NCBI GenBank assembly: GCA_050247435.1
Contig: JBFWUF010000042.1
Coordinates: 1 to 64,000 of the forward strand
Source: JAJVID01 sp050247435
GTDB lineage: Bacteria; Acidobacteriota; Blastocatellia; RBC074
DNA: 64,000 nucleotides
Direction: 5' to 3'
The translations under genes were made by a program, and so were the position numbers. The notes under the pieces are model-generated. The model was not told the DNA's origin. It ran no database searches and worked only from the letters and a program-made list of their open reading frames with translations. Position 1 is the stretch's first letter; every line of letters starts with the position of its first letter. Shown here in pieces: positions 23,968 through 33,307 of the stretch.

Positions 23968-26208
23968 TCACGACTGAGCCAACGCTCGTCCCGCCTCGAC
24001 TATCTGTTCTTCGGAGATCAGAAGCAGGTTGGCCGCCGCGCCCAGCGGCACATACGAATCAATTGCGCGCACCGAACGCATCGAGCCTCTGAATCCGTTC
24101 TCGGCCAGGTTCGCGATCACCGCTTCAGCGATTCCGCCTCCAGTCGCGCGGCATTCGTCAGCGAGCAGCACTCGGCCACATTCATCAGCGTGCCGTTTGA
24201 TGGCGCCGAACGGCAGCGGGTTCAGCCAGCGGATGTCAATCACTCGCGTATCAACTCCGAACTCATCTTTCAACCTGCGCGCTGCGCGTAATGACAACCT
24301 CAATCCGTTCGCGTAACTGACGATCAGCAGGTCTTTCGCTCCGGGGTTGTAAACGCCGACCTCGCCAGGCAGCAGCATCTCTCCGGGCTGCGGGTAATCG
24401 AACAGCCACGCGCCGTCGCCGTCCTCGTACAAATCCTTTTCGTGATACAGCGCGATGGGTTCGAGGAAGACAGCGACGCGGCCACATTCGCGGGCCGCGG
24501 CTACAAGTCCGCGCAGCATCTTCGCGGCGTCGTCTCCGCGCGAGGGTGTGGCCAGCAGCAAGCTGGGAATGTCGCGAAGCGCGCCGATCGAATTGTCATT
24601 GTGAAAATGGCCGCCGAAGCCTTTCTGGTAAGCCAGCCCCTGCACGCGCACGACCATCGGGTTGGTGAACTGTCCCGAAGAGAAAAAAGAGAGTGAGCAG
24701 GCCTCGCCGCGAATCTGATCGAGCGCATTGTGGATGTAGGCGAGGTATTGAATTTCGGGGATCGGCAGCAAACCCGCCATCGCCGATCCCTGCGCGGTTC
24801 CGAGAATCGTCGTTTCATCGAGCAGCGTGTCAAAGACGCGCGCGATGCCGAATTTCTTTTGTAGGCTCTGTGTGACGTAATAGACGCCGCCTTTTTTGGC
24901 AACGTCTTCGCCAAAGACGATGATTTCGGGAAAGCGCAACATCTCATCGGCCAGCGCGGAGTTGATATGCGCGGCCATCGTGCGTTTGGTCGGCGCTTTG
25001 GCGTTTTCGGGCAATGCGTTGTCAAAAAGCTTTTCGCGGGCTTCAGGCGCGGGGATATGATCGGCCAGTGCGCGGCAGGCGTCTTCGTCGTAAGGCGCGA
25101 GCGGGGCGACGACTTGCTCAACGCTTGTCAGCTTCGGCCTCCGCGCGGCCTCATCCATCCGCTCGTCTATCCGCGATTGAACTCTCTTGATGATCGCGCG
25201 CAGATCGCCGGGCGAGGCCGCGCCAACGTCAATCAGGCGGCGCGCGTTGACCAGCAGCGGATCTTTGGCCTCTTCGGCGGCTATTTCGTCAACCGTGCGA
25301 TAGGTCGTTTCAACGTCCGTGCCCGCGTGACCCCAAAGACGCGTTACGCTCAGATGCAAAAACACCGGTGCGCGCAAGCGGCGGCACGTGTTGACGGCCT
25401 CTTCGACCACGTCCCAAATTTCGTCCAACTCGCCGGCAGCTTCAAAGTATTTCAAATGCGGTTGATTGCTGAATGAATCGTGAATCCAGTTGCGCGGCGT
25501 TTCGACTGAAATGCCGATGCCGTTGTCTTCGCACAGAAAGAGAATCGGGGCCGAGCCTCCACGCCTGACGGCATAGCGCGCCGCGTTGATCCCCGCGAGC
25601 GCCGTCGCGTGATTGGCCGAGGCGTCGCCGAAAGAGCAGAGCACGATCGAATCGTCGCTGAGGTCTTGCGCCTGTCCGAGCCGCCGCGCCGTCCTGAGCG
25701 CGAAAGCCATCCCGGCAGCTTTGGGCAGATGCGACGCGATAGTGCTGGTTTGCGGCGGGACCCATAAAGACCGGCTGCCCCAGACTTTGTGGCGCCCTTG
25801 CGAGATCGGGTCATCGCTCGATGCGCAGAATGAAAGCAGAGTATCGAAGATCGGATCAACACCAGGTTGTTTGCGCGAACGGGCCGCCATCAACGCGCCG
25901 GAGCGGTAGTGCAGAAAGCAGGGATCGTCCAATCGCAGCAGCGTCCCGACAATTGCATTGTTTTCGTGGCCCGCGCTGGAGATGGTGTAGAAGCCCTGAT
26001 TGCGTTTCTTCAATTCACGCGCGGCGACATCGAGCAGACGGCTGGTTACTTGATCCTCGAAGATTTCCAGCGCCATTTCGACGGTCAGCCCGGCGCCCGG
26101 CTGTAGCGGAGCGGTTTCGCCGAGACGGCGAGCGGCAGGTTGAGCGGCCGCCAGATAGTTTTCGAGATTGCTTTGTACAATTTCAACGCGTGTGATTGGG
26201 GATGGCAT
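23968..26208 (-). CDS. 2-oxoacid dehydrogenase E1, fused alpha and beta subunits
   Basis: 746 residues. The first half (about 1-370) is an E1-alpha ThDP domain (FYTISSAGHENNAIVG, GFALRT-type helix, FGDASANHATALAGIN, FLCEDNGIGISVETP). The second half (about 405-746) is E1-beta (INSALADEMLRFPEIIVFGE, then DVAKKGGVYYVTQ; FPEIQYLAYIHNALDQIRGE). Such fused E1 proteins decarboxylate branched-chain 2-oxoacids or pyruvate and pass the acyl group to a lipoyl E2. No E2 or E3 gene is present in the window. AGGA lies 6 bases before the ATG at 26208. It converges on the creatininase gene. Confidence 0.9.
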   Translation of the reverse strand: MPSPITRVEIVQSNLENYLAAAQPAARRLGETAPLQPGAGLTVEMALEIFEDQVTSRLLDVAARELKKRNQGFYTISSAGHENNAIVGTLLRLDDPCFLHYRSGALMAARSRKQPGVDPIFDTLLSFCASSDDPISQGRHKVWGSRSLWVPPQTSTIASHLPKAAGMAFALRTARRLGQAQDLSDDSIVLCSFGDASANHATALAGINAARYAVRRGGSAPILFLCEDNGIGISVETPRNWIHDSFSNQPHLKYFEAAGELDEIWDVVEEAVNTCRRLRAPVFLHLSVTRLWGHAGTDVETTYRTVDEIAAEEAKDPLLVNARRLIDVGAASPGDLRAIIKRVQSRIDERMDEAARRPKLTSVEQVVAPLAPYDEDACRALADHIPAPEAREKLFDNALPENAKAPTKRTMAAHINSALADEMLRFPEIIVFGEDVAKKGGVYYVTQSLQKKFGIARVFDTLLDETTILGTAQGSAMAGLLPIPEIQYLAYIHNALDQIRGEACSLSFFSSGQFTNPMVVRVQGLAYQKGFGGHFHNDNSIGALRDIPSLLLATPSRGDDAAKMLRGLVAAARECGRVAVFLEPIALYHEKDLYEDGDGAWLFDYPQPGEMLLPGEVGVYNPGAKDLLIVSYANGLRLSLRAARRLKDEFGVDTRVIDIRWLNPLPFGAIKRHADECGRVLLADECRATGGGIAEAVIANLAENGFRGSMRSVRAIDSYVPLGAAANLLLISEEQIVEAGRALAQS

Positions 26209-26258
26209 TATTTATCCTGAAGCAGATTTTGAATGGTGCGACGCATCGGTCAGTGTTT

Positions 26259-26840
26259 TTATCGAGGGTTTTTGTCCAGACTGAATCGCAAGCCGAAAAA
26301 GACCTGCCGTCCGTTACTGAAAATCCGGCTCCGGCCCGATGGGTCAGTGTTTCCGAACCACAGCGCCTGTCCGCGGACGGGCGACACTTCGCCGTGAAAG
26401 CTCCGTTTATAAACTCCCAGATCAACCCGGTCGTTCCAGAGGCGATAAAGAATCAGACCTTTGGTCGCGACGAAACGATCCTGTCGAAAGTATAAACGCC
26501 CGCGCTCGAACTCTATCGGCTGTCCGGTTTCGCGGAACCTCTGGCGTTGAAAGAGCGCAGTGTCGTAGACGCTGGACAAATTCCTTAACCAGAGTTTGGG
26601 CTGGCCCAGCCCCCTGTTCGGATCGGGCAGCCGTAACGCGACCGTCTCGATTCTCAGGACAGGCTCTTCCAACGGTTCGGCTGGCGGTTCGATTGCCGAC
26701 AAGCGGCGTCGCAACGCCTCCGCTGTGAACGATTGGCGCGTGATTGTTGGGGATTGGGTTGCGGGCTGTTGCGCGAAAATTGGGGCGCGCAACGCGCTGG
26801 TGATGATCAGCAGGGAGAGGAACGCGTATGCTCGCTTCAT
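26259..26840 (-). CDS. Secreted protein of unknown function
   Basis: 193 residues from the ATG at 26840, which has GGGAGG 6 bases upstream. A clear signal peptide (residues 1-23, ending near FAQQ) indicates export. The rest is basic and rich in Arg. Near the C-terminus it has short aromatic strands (GRLYFRQDRFVATKG, QVFFGLRFSLDKNPR), which could suit an outer-membrane or envelope protein. I recognise no family. Confidence 0.55.
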   Translation of the reverse strand: MKRAYAFLSLLIITSALRAPIFAQQPATQSPTITRQSFTAEALRRRLSAIEPPAEPLEEPVLRIETVALRLPDPNRGLGQPKLWLRNLSSVYDTALFQRQRFRETGQPIEFERGRLYFRQDRFVATKGLILYRLWNDRVDLGVYKRSFHGEVSPVRGQALWFGNTDPSGRSRIFSNGRQVFFGLRFSLDKNPR

Positions 26841-26931
26841 AACTCGACCTCCCATAAGAACAAATTTCATCAGCGAACGCATCATAGCTCAATCCCGGCC
26901 TCGATTGAAAATCAAGCTCCAGCGCCACGTA

Positions 26932-27059
26932 GTGACGAATTTATTCGTCACGATTGCCCCCCACGTAGTGACGAATTATTTCGTCACGATTGCCCCCCAC
27001 GTAGTGACGAATTATTTCGTCACGATTGCCCCCCACGTAGTGACGAATTTATTCGTCAC
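26932..27059. repeat. REP array A, left: four GTAG-preceded palindromes
   Basis: Four units spaced 36 bases apart (26932, 26968, 27004, 27040), each GTAG plus a hairpin of the type GTGACGAATTTATTCGTCAC. Two units carry AATTATTT in the centre. The linkers are CGATTGCCCCCCAC-like. GTAG at the hairpin foot is the hallmark recognised by REP-associated transposases. The transposase stop codon lies inside the last unit. Confidence 0.9.
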
Positions 27060-27691
27060 GATTGCGCAGATGCCTCATTCTGATCAAGAACATAATCATC
27101 CCAGCCATCCCCCATCGAATCAGGGCGAAAGCTCCGCCATCTTTCACGCAGCCAGTCACTCCCGCGCGCCGAGAGATAGTTATGCACGCTCGACCAGGGC
27201 CAATCGTAGACCGACTTTGTATAGCCGTGTTTGACCGGGTTGTAGTGAATGTAATTCATCGCCCGATAAAAATGCTCGTCGCCACGGATTTTCCGATCAC
27301 TGAAGTGATACCACGTTTGCCGCCTGCCGATTACACCATCCGCAAGATTCCACTCCCGGGATGTCGCTCCGTGTAGATTTTTTAGCGCGACTGAAACATC
27401 ATCCAGTTTCTTGACGCCGACCAGCGCATGGTAATGGTTCGAAAGCGCCACCCACGCATATATCTCGATCTCATTCTCTCGCAGCTTTTCCAATAACCGC
27501 GTCTCGAAATCAGTCCGTCGCTCCGGGGACGCCATAACGTGTTGGTGCTCATAATTTGTGGCGGTGATCAAATATTGCCCTGGTCCGCGAAGCGGATGTG
27601 GTGGCGTATGTTGTGGATAACCACGCGCCAGTCGCTGCGCCACTACCTCCTCACGCTCTTCCGGAGTCAGATGACGATACATATAAAACAT
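27056..27691 (-). mobile_element. REP-associated tyrosine transposase (RAYT, IS200-like Y1 HUH)
   Basis: 211 residues from the ATG at 27691, which has GGGAGG 7 bases upstream. The HUH motif is NHYHALVG (about residues 94-101), and the catalytic Tyr is in the conserved MNYIHYNPVKHGY. The N-terminus PGQYLITATNYEHQHV and C-terminal WPWSSVHNYL are typical of RAYTs. These domesticated single-strand transposases process REP hairpins with a GTAG foot. The gene is flanked on both sides by arrays of exactly such elements (26932-27059 and 27713-27918), so it and its substrate REPs appear together. Confidence 0.92.
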
Positions 27692-27712
27692 CGCGCAACC
27701 TCCCGCCACGTA

Positions 27713-27918
27713 GTGACGAATTTATTCGTCACTATCAAACATGATTACGTCATTCGTGTAGTGACGAATAAATTCGTCACTACGTGGGGATCGCGTCATT
27801 CGTGTAGTGACGAATAAATTCGTCACTACGTGGGGATCGCGTCATTCGTGTAGTGACGAATAAATTCGTCACTACGTGGGGATCGCGTCATTCGTGTAGT
27901 GACGAATAAATTCGTCAC
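27713..27918. repeat. REP array A, right: five GTAG palindromes
   Basis: Five hairpins at 27713, 27761, 27807, 27853 and 27899. The last four have an exact 46-base period and the core GTGACGAATAAATTCGTCAC followed by TACGTGGGGATCGCGTCATT. Both feet read GTAG/CTAC, so each can be read on either strand. Identical linkers rule out a CRISPR array. Confidence 0.9.
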
Positions 27919-27935
27919 TACGTGGGGTGGGGCGA

Positions 27936-30632
27936 TCACTGTGGCCGTTTCTTCAAGCTGATGATGTTGGCGAACAGCCGATACCCGCCCTGCACGCCTG
28001 CGGGCAATTGGCGGTAAAACGCGTAGGCTGCATAAATGAACGTCCCCTTGCCGTATTGCGCGTACATTAAACCGCCACGCTGCGGCGGCTGTTCGCGGTC
28101 GTGGCATTCCAGCAGCGGCTTGTAACGTTCATCCCAGGTCGTCATCCATTTCGACCCGCGCTCTTCGACCCATCCGTCGAAATCGGACGCGGTGATCTTG
28201 TTCGGCCAATTAAAAATTGGATTCGCCGGATCGAGCATCGTTACCTTCGAATCTTCTTCCGAAACTTCCTCGGCGCGCGCGGTCAGCTTGTACGGGTACG
28301 GGCCGTAAGGCGCGGCGTCGAATTCCTGCGTCTGGTATTGATAGATCAAATTGCCGCCGCGTTCGGCGTAATCGAGCAACCGTTTGCTGTAAGCCTTCAA
28401 ATCGTCGCGAACAGCCGTCGCGCGAATGCCGATGATGATTGCATCTAAGCCGTCAAGATTGCCTTTCGCCAGATCGTTTTCGCCGAGCATCGCGACTTTC
28501 ACGCCGATCTGTTCGAGCGCTTTGGGAACTTCATCGCCGACGCCCATCACGTATCCAACAGTCAGGTTGGACGCGACCTTCGCCTCGATCCCACGTACGT
28601 CCATCGTCGCAGGCCGATAAAGATGGCGCGGCTCGTTATCGCGACGCGCGATGACCTGATAGCCTTCGACGTATTCCTTGCCGTTGTACTCGGCCACGGC
28701 CTGAACTTTGTAATCCGAGCCTGAGACGACGCGCGGGGCTGAGACTTTGAAATTGAAGTTGCCGACCTCGCCCTCGTGCGTGAAAGCGCAGTTGGATTCG
28801 GCAGGGGAGGCAGTCCAACCTTGCGGGAGTTTCAATCGGACTTTGCCAGTGGCGTTGCCTTTGATGTTGTTTGAAACGGTGACGTTCACGTCGAACGACG
28901 CTTGCGCGGCGGCGATTGGGATGACGCCGACGCGCGGCGCAATGGCGACGTTCATCGCGGGCGCGATGGTCAGCAACCGGCGCTGCTCGCCCCACGGACG
29001 ATCAACGTAAACGGTCTGCGCCGGTTGCGTCAGCGTGAAACGCACTCCTTCAAACTCATAGTTGAACACGCCGGCGACATCGGGCGGCGGGAAGGGGAGA
29101 TGCAGGTGTTCGGGTTTGTTGATCTGGTAGATGTGATCACGAAGCTCACTAGCGCGCGACCATTGAGGGCGTGTGTACTCGGCGGTGTTTTTAACCTCAA
29201 CCGCAAATTTCTCCTTTAACGTTTCATTGTGTTTGAGAACACGAGGCGTCTCAGGCGTTCGGACATCCACATAGATTACGCTGCCAGGGTTTTGGAAAGA
29301 GCCTGATGGTAGTAGCCCCATCGAGTTGGGCCTTATTTCGATTCGGCTTCGATTCACGGCGGATGCCGTGACCGAAAACTTCTGCCCCGGAACTGCCACC
29401 TTGAAAGTCTCGCGCGGTTGGAAGAACGATGCCGGGCCTTCGGCGGGTTTGTCAGGATCAACCAGAACCTCCATCGCCAATCCCAGCGCCTTGTTCATCG
29501 CGTCGTTGAACTCGCGCTCTTTATTGCCGAGCAGGAAGAGCAGGTGATCTTTGTTCGCCGCTTCAATCGAAGACGCTTTGACCTTTTCGATCAACGCGCG
29601 TGTGTACTCCATTCCGGCGGCAATATCGGAGGCGACGACCCACGGCTGGCGCGCGTCGAATTTGCCGATCGCCGCTTCAACGCGATTGCTGATCCTGACC
29701 AGTTCATCCGAGATGTTTGCCGAACCGGCCAGTTTCGCCATTCCGGCAATCGTCGTGTCAATGCCGTCAAAAAGGCTCATCTCGTTTTCGACTTTCGGGA
29801 TCGCGGTGTCGGCCAACGTCACCGCGGTCAGCGATGATCCCGGCGTGGCGCGAACCTGCCCCGCGCCTTGCGAACGCTGATGGCTCAAACCGTCGCGCGC
29901 GATCTCGCGGTACGATTTGCCGGTTAGCGGATCGTATTCGCCTACGTCAATTTTCAATGTCGCCGCCGGCTCGCTCGCGCGCGCGCTCAGGTAGAGCTTT
30001 TTGACCGTCCACGGGCGCAGGCCCTCTTTGAAATGTTCGGGGAAGCGGTTCGGATCGGCGGCGGCCTTGAAAGCTTCGATGCTCAGCAATCCGGCGGCCT
30101 GGTGGTTGCCGTGTCCGTCGCGCGGCTTGCCGTGGAAGCGCGAAACGATGATGTCGGGGCGGTAGAGCCTGATCGCGTGAACCACGTCGCCGAGCGCGAC
30201 ATCCTTGCCCCAATGCTCCAGCGTCTCGTCCAGCCGTTTTGAAAAACCGAAATCGGTCACGCGAGTGAACATCTGGTCAACGCCGTAATAACGCCCGGCG
30301 GCCAGTAACTCTTCGGTTCGCAGAATGCCAAGCGCGTCGTACAACTCCGGCCCGACCAGGTTGGCGCCGCCCTCGCCGCGATTGAGCGTCAGCAATCCGG
30401 TTCTGACTCCGGCTTTGCGGCTCAGCCAGACCAGCAACGCTCCGTCTTCGTCGTCGGGGTGCGCGGTCGTGTGCAGAACCGTCGCGGTCGAACGCAGCCG
30501 CAGCAATGCGCGCCACGCCACAGCCGCGCCTCTGTTTTCGGCTGGCTCCTGAACTTGAGCGCGAGAAGAGATTGAGGGGAAGCTCGTGATCGCAAGACAA
30601 ATTATCAGCGCGAAGGTCGCATGTCTTCTCAT
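27936..30632 (-). CDS. Secreted PIG-L family deacetylase with long C-terminal region
   Basis: 898 residues from the ATG at 30632, with GGAG upstream. A signal peptide (about 1-26) is followed by a LmbE/PIG-L domain: metal-binding TAHPDDEDGALLVWLSR and the later KPRDGHGNHQAAG. Members remove N-acetyl groups from GlcNAc-type sugars. From about residue 400 on there are beta-rich domains including a NEW3-like segment (NVTVSNNIKGNATGKVRL), then a ThuA/GATase-like end (IIIGIRATAVRDDLKAYSKR, GGLMYAQYGKGTFIYAAYAF). It is the last gene of a four-gene minus-strand operon. Confidence 0.85.
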   Translation of the reverse strand: MRRHATFALIICLAITSFPSISSRAQVQEPAENRGAAVAWRALLRLRSTATVLHTTAHPDDEDGALLVWLSRKAGVRTGLLTLNRGEGGANLVGPELYDALGILRTEELLAAGRYYGVDQMFTRVTDFGFSKRLDETLEHWGKDVALGDVVHAIRLYRPDIIVSRFHGKPRDGHGNHQAAGLLSIEAFKAAADPNRFPEHFKEGLRPWTVKKLYLSARASEPAATLKIDVGEYDPLTGKSYREIARDGLSHQRSQGAGQVRATPGSSLTAVTLADTAIPKVENEMSLFDGIDTTIAGMAKLAGSANISDELVRISNRVEAAIGKFDARQPWVVASDIAAGMEYTRALIEKVKASSIEAANKDHLLFLLGNKEREFNDAMNKALGLAMEVLVDPDKPAEGPASFFQPRETFKVAVPGQKFSVTASAVNRSRIEIRPNSMGLLPSGSFQNPGSVIYVDVRTPETPRVLKHNETLKEKFAVEVKNTAEYTRPQWSRASELRDHIYQINKPEHLHLPFPPPDVAGVFNYEFEGVRFTLTQPAQTVYVDRPWGEQRRLLTIAPAMNVAIAPRVGVIPIAAAQASFDVNVTVSNNIKGNATGKVRLKLPQGWTASPAESNCAFTHEGEVGNFNFKVSAPRVVSGSDYKVQAVAEYNGKEYVEGYQVIARRDNEPRHLYRPATMDVRGIEAKVASNLTVGYVMGVGDEVPKALEQIGVKVAMLGENDLAKGNLDGLDAIIIGIRATAVRDDLKAYSKRLLDYAERGGNLIYQYQTQEFDAAPYGPYPYKLTARAEEVSEEDSKVTMLDPANPIFNWPNKITASDFDGWVEERGSKWMTTWDERYKPLLECHDREQPPQRGGLMYAQYGKGTFIYAAYAFYRQLPAGVQGGYRLFANIISLKKRPQ

Positions 30633-30653
30633 CGTTTTCTCCATCGAGCGGCG

Positions 30654-31163
30654 CTACAGAAATTTTTCGATCATGATCTCGTCAACGTAGCCGCCGTTGA
30701 TCCTGGCCTGCTTTGCGGCTCTGCCCACGATTTGAAAGCCTTGTTTGAGGTAGGTAGCCAAAGCCGCCGGATTGTCGCCGCGCACGTAGGTGAACAGCTT
30801 TTCGTAGCCTTTGAGCCTGGCGGCTTCAAAGGTCGCTTCAAACAACCGCGCGGCCACGCCTTGCCGGCGGAGTGAGAGGTCAACGTAAGTTCCGATGACT
30901 CCTACGTGGTCAAGCGCGTGCGTGAACGTGGCGAAAGGTTCAAGGCTCTGGAAGCCGATGATCCGCTGATCCGCCTGTCGAACAGCCACCTGGAAGACGC
31001 CGCGCGCGGGGAACCGCAGAATGTATTCGCGTTCCTGCTCGATCGTGAACGGCGTGTCGAAAACGGTATAGAGGCCCGATTCGATTATCGGATTGAAGAT
31101 GTTGACGACCGCTTCCGCGTCATCAGGTTCAACCGGGCGGATCAACAGATCATCGTGTTTCAT
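30654..31163 (-). CDS. GNAT-family N-acetyltransferase
   Basis: 169 residues. The start LLIRPVEPDDAEAVVNIFN and the acetyl-CoA loop (YVDLSLRRQGVAARLFEATF) place it in the GNAT fold. The later FTYVRGDNPAALATYLKQGF is the usual C-terminal motif. The PPAT/phosphinothricin-type wording is only weakly suggestive, so no substrate is assigned. It sits 21 bases before the PIG-L gene and 10 bases after the membrane protein gene in the same operon. Confidence 0.87.
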   Translation of the reverse strand: MKHDDLLIRPVEPDDAEAVVNIFNPIIESGLYTVFDTPFTIEQEREYILRFPARGVFQVAVRQADQRIIGFQSLEPFATFTHALDHVGVIGTYVDLSLRRQGVAARLFEATFEAARLKGYEKLFTYVRGDNPAALATYLKQGFQIVGRAAKQARINGGYVDEIMIEKFL

Positions 31164-31173
31164 TGGGCGCCTG

Positions 31174-31563
31174 TTACAGCTTGCTCTTTCTCAGAGCCAG
31201 AAAGGAAGTGACGACGCCGAGCGCTGCTAGAAACAGCATCAACCCGATCAGAATCAAAATTGTTCCGCCCGCGCCGATGTTGTATTTCGCGACTTCGGGA
31301 TCGAGGCTGATAAACAGCGCCATGTAAAACACGCCCGCCGTGAACGCCCATCCGCTTGCCAACACGGCTATGCTTTTCCCGTCGGGCGTGGCCCGAGCCT
31401 CATTGCGGGTTTGGTAAAAGCCCGCAAGCAGCCAGGCGACGCAGATGTAGTCAACGATCCACAGCGGCGCGAATTGCCAATGGCCCCAATTGATGACAGC
31501 TTCGCCGATGCCCAAACCAATGGCGAAAAGAAGCGCGGTGTAACGGCTCCATTGCAGCGGCAT
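31174..31563 (-). CDS. Four-segment integral membrane protein
   Basis: 129 residues with hydrophobic segments at about 7-24, 31-48, 64-84 and 98-121. Charged residues are confined to short loops. No motif is recognised; it resembles many small conserved membrane proteins of unknown function. It lies between a Gfo/Idh dehydrogenase gene and a GNAT gene with gaps of 15 and 10 bases. Confidence 0.75.
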   Translation of the reverse strand: MPLQWSRYTALLFAIGLGIGEAVINWGHWQFAPLWIVDYICVAWLLAGFYQTRNEARATPDGKSIAVLASGWAFTAGVFYMALFISLDPEVAKYNIGAGGTILILIGLMLFLAALGVVTSFLALRKSKL

Positions 31564-31578
31564 AGATGCCCTCCGGCT

Positions 31579-32589
31579 TTAAACGATCTCCGACACTTCG
31601 ACTGGCCGGTTCTCTTTGAACGCTTTGGTCGCGGCGATGGCGACTCTCAGCGCCTCCACGCCGTCGGCGCATTTGATCGAAGGCTCTTTCTGTTTTTGCA
31701 GATGCTCGATGAAGTTTTGCAGTTGGGCGACGTAGGCTTCGCCGAACCGCTCCATGAACCACGGCACGGTGTCGTGCGTCACGCCGTCTTTGGTCATCAC
31801 GACAATCGGCGTTTCGCGCAGGTAACCGATTTTGACCGTGCCTTGCGTGCCCAGAACTTCGGTGCGGATGTCGTAGCCGTAAACGCCGTTGCGCGTCAGA
31901 TCAATCACGCCCAGCGAGCCGTTGTCAAAAGTCAGATTGACGATGGCATTGTCTATGTCGCCGACCTCGTTGATTTCAGGATAGGCCAGCACCGCGCCGT
32001 TAGCGTAGGCGCTCTTGACCCCGCCCATCATCCATCGCGCGATGTCAATGTCGTGAATGCCCATGTCAATAATCAAACCGCCGCTGTGATTCGGATTGAG
32101 GTATTCCAGGCTGGGCCGGAACGGGTCGCGCGACGATGCTTTGAAGACAACGGCTTTGCCGATGGCGCCCTCTTCGATTTTCTGCTTTCCCGCGCGGAAG
32201 CCACGGTCGAAGCGGCGCATGAAGCCCATGTGGAAAAAGACTCCGGTCTCTTCAACGACCTTTTGCATCGCGCGCGCCTCGTCGAGCGAGATAGAAAGCG
32301 GCTTTTCGCAGAAGATGGCTTTGCCGGCGCGCGCGGCGGCGGCCACTGTATCGTGATGATTGCTGGTAGGCGTGACGATGACGATGGCGTCAATCTGCTT
32401 GTCATCAATCAGGTCCTGATAATTCGGATACCACTTCGTCACACCGAGTTCCCTGGCGGAGGCTTCGGCGGCGGGGTTGGTGTCTGAAGCGGCAAGCAGA
32501 TTGGCGGCGGGGATTTGATACGCAAGGTATCGCGCATAAAGCACGCCCATGCGCCCTACGCCGATGAGGCCGACGTTGATTTTGCTCAT
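31579..32589 (-). CDS. Gfo/Idh/MocA oxidoreductase (inositol 2-dehydrogenase-like)
   Basis: 336 residues. The NAD-binding start is NVGLIGVGRMGVLYARYL, the conserved EKP triad is in IFCEKPLSISLDEARAMQ, and the catalytic region has IDMGIHDIDIARWMMGG. The pattern is that of inositol 2-dehydrogenase and related sugar-alcohol dehydrogenases, although the true substrate is open. It is the first gene of the operon that runs to the PIG-L deacetylase, so the operon may process sugars or cyclitols. Confidence 0.9.
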   Translation of the reverse strand: MSKINVGLIGVGRMGVLYARYLAYQIPAANLLAASDTNPAAEASARELGVTKWYPNYQDLIDDKQIDAIVIVTPTSNHHDTVAAAARAGKAIFCEKPLSISLDEARAMQKVVEETGVFFHMGFMRRFDRGFRAGKQKIEEGAIGKAVVFKASSRDPFRPSLEYLNPNHSGGLIIDMGIHDIDIARWMMGGVKSAYANGAVLAYPEINEVGDIDNAIVNLTFDNGSLGVIDLTRNGVYGYDIRTEVLGTQGTVKIGYLRETPIVVMTKDGVTHDTVPWFMERFGEAYVAQLQNFIEHLQKQKEPSIKCADGVEALRVAIAATKAFKENRPVEVSEIV

Positions 32590-32673
32590 GGATGAAGTTC
32601 TCCTCTGGGAAAAAGATTGATTTCGAGAAAGAGAAGTTTGGGTTCCGTTTTCAGGCCGCAGGCGTCCGAGGAA

Positions 32674-33198
32674 TCAAAGACGGCCATCCGCCCTGACCAC
32701 TTTTCCGCCAATTGCTTCCCAGGCATCCATGCCGCCTTGCAGCGCGCCCGGATCCTTGTATCCAGCCTGTGCGAATAAGAGCGCCGCACGGGCGCTCGAA
32801 TGTTCCGACGGTCAGGTGCAATAGCTGATCAATCGCTTGTCGCGCGGCAATTTCGGATACTGACCGGATTCGATTTGCTGCATCGTCAGATTGATCGCGC
32901 CGGGGATGTGCCTCTGGCGATAATCTTCGGGCGAGCGTACGTCAATAACGACGGCTTGATTGGCCGCCAACAACCGCTTCAACTCCTCCGGGATGATGCG
33001 CGGCATGTTGTTCTCATTTTCATGAGCGCCATGATCGTGCGCCGCTGGGGCATTCGGTTGCTGCGGCGGCGTCGAACTCACCGGAACTGGTGGTGGAGCG
33101 CTGGATGCGCAGGCGGCGCTCAGGCAGGCGCACAACGCCAAAAAGGCCCAAAAGCCCCCAACGATGGATTGCTTGCTCAGATTTTCTTTGCTTCTCAA
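32674..33198 (-). CDS. Rhodanese-like lipoprotein with in-frame TGA; candidate selenoprotein
   Basis: Reading from a TTG at 33198 (GAGGAAACAGCA upstream) gives a lipoprotein signal with lipobox SAAC, a His/Pro-rich linker, and a rhodanese domain (AVVIDVRSPEDYRQRHIPGA). The frame reaches LISYCT and then a TGA at 32814-32812. Past it the same frame continues without a break as PSEHSSARAALLFAQAGYKD, then PGALQGGMDAW, to a second TGA at 32676-32674. That is exactly the rest of a rhodanese. The TGA (codon 129) is where relatives have Cys (YC-x-C-P). Either it encodes selenocysteine or the gene has one nonsense change. Without readthrough, a 128-residue protein lacking the rhodanese second half would result. 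Confidence 0.65.
32779..32814 (-). promoter_or_regulatory. Candidate bacterial SECIS hairpin after the TGA
   Basis: On the mRNA strand the TGA is followed by 14 bases and then GAGCGCC-CGTGC-GGCGCTC, a perfect 7-bp stem with a 5-base loop (plus coordinates 32779-32797). The loop begins 21 bases after the TGA and has G at its second position. From memory this agrees with published bacterial SECIS rules. GC-rich coding could produce such a hairpin by chance. Confidence 0.45.
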
Positions 33199-33230
33199 TG
33201 CTGTTTCCTCTCCAATCACATGGGTTTGAA

Positions 33231-33296
33231 GTTCCGCCTCCAGGCGGTTGGCGTGGATGAAACGGGCCACCTGAAGGCGGGACTACAAACAATTTG
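33231..33296. repeat. Dispersed repeat, 'CTACAAAC' family
   Basis: Contains TTCCGCCTCCAGGCGG and, 29 bases on, CACCTGAAGGCGGGACTAC followed by AAACAA. It is related to the copies at 331-355 and 55637-55690. It lies in the leader of the rhodanese gene. Confidence 0.6.
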
Positions 33297-33307
33297 TTCT
33301 ATGGCCA

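Noticed and set aside
26932..27918. Regularly spaced palindromes resembling a CRISPR array
   Set aside because: The spacers between palindromes are identical to each other and no cas gene is present. The GTAG foot and adjacent transposase identify REP arrays.
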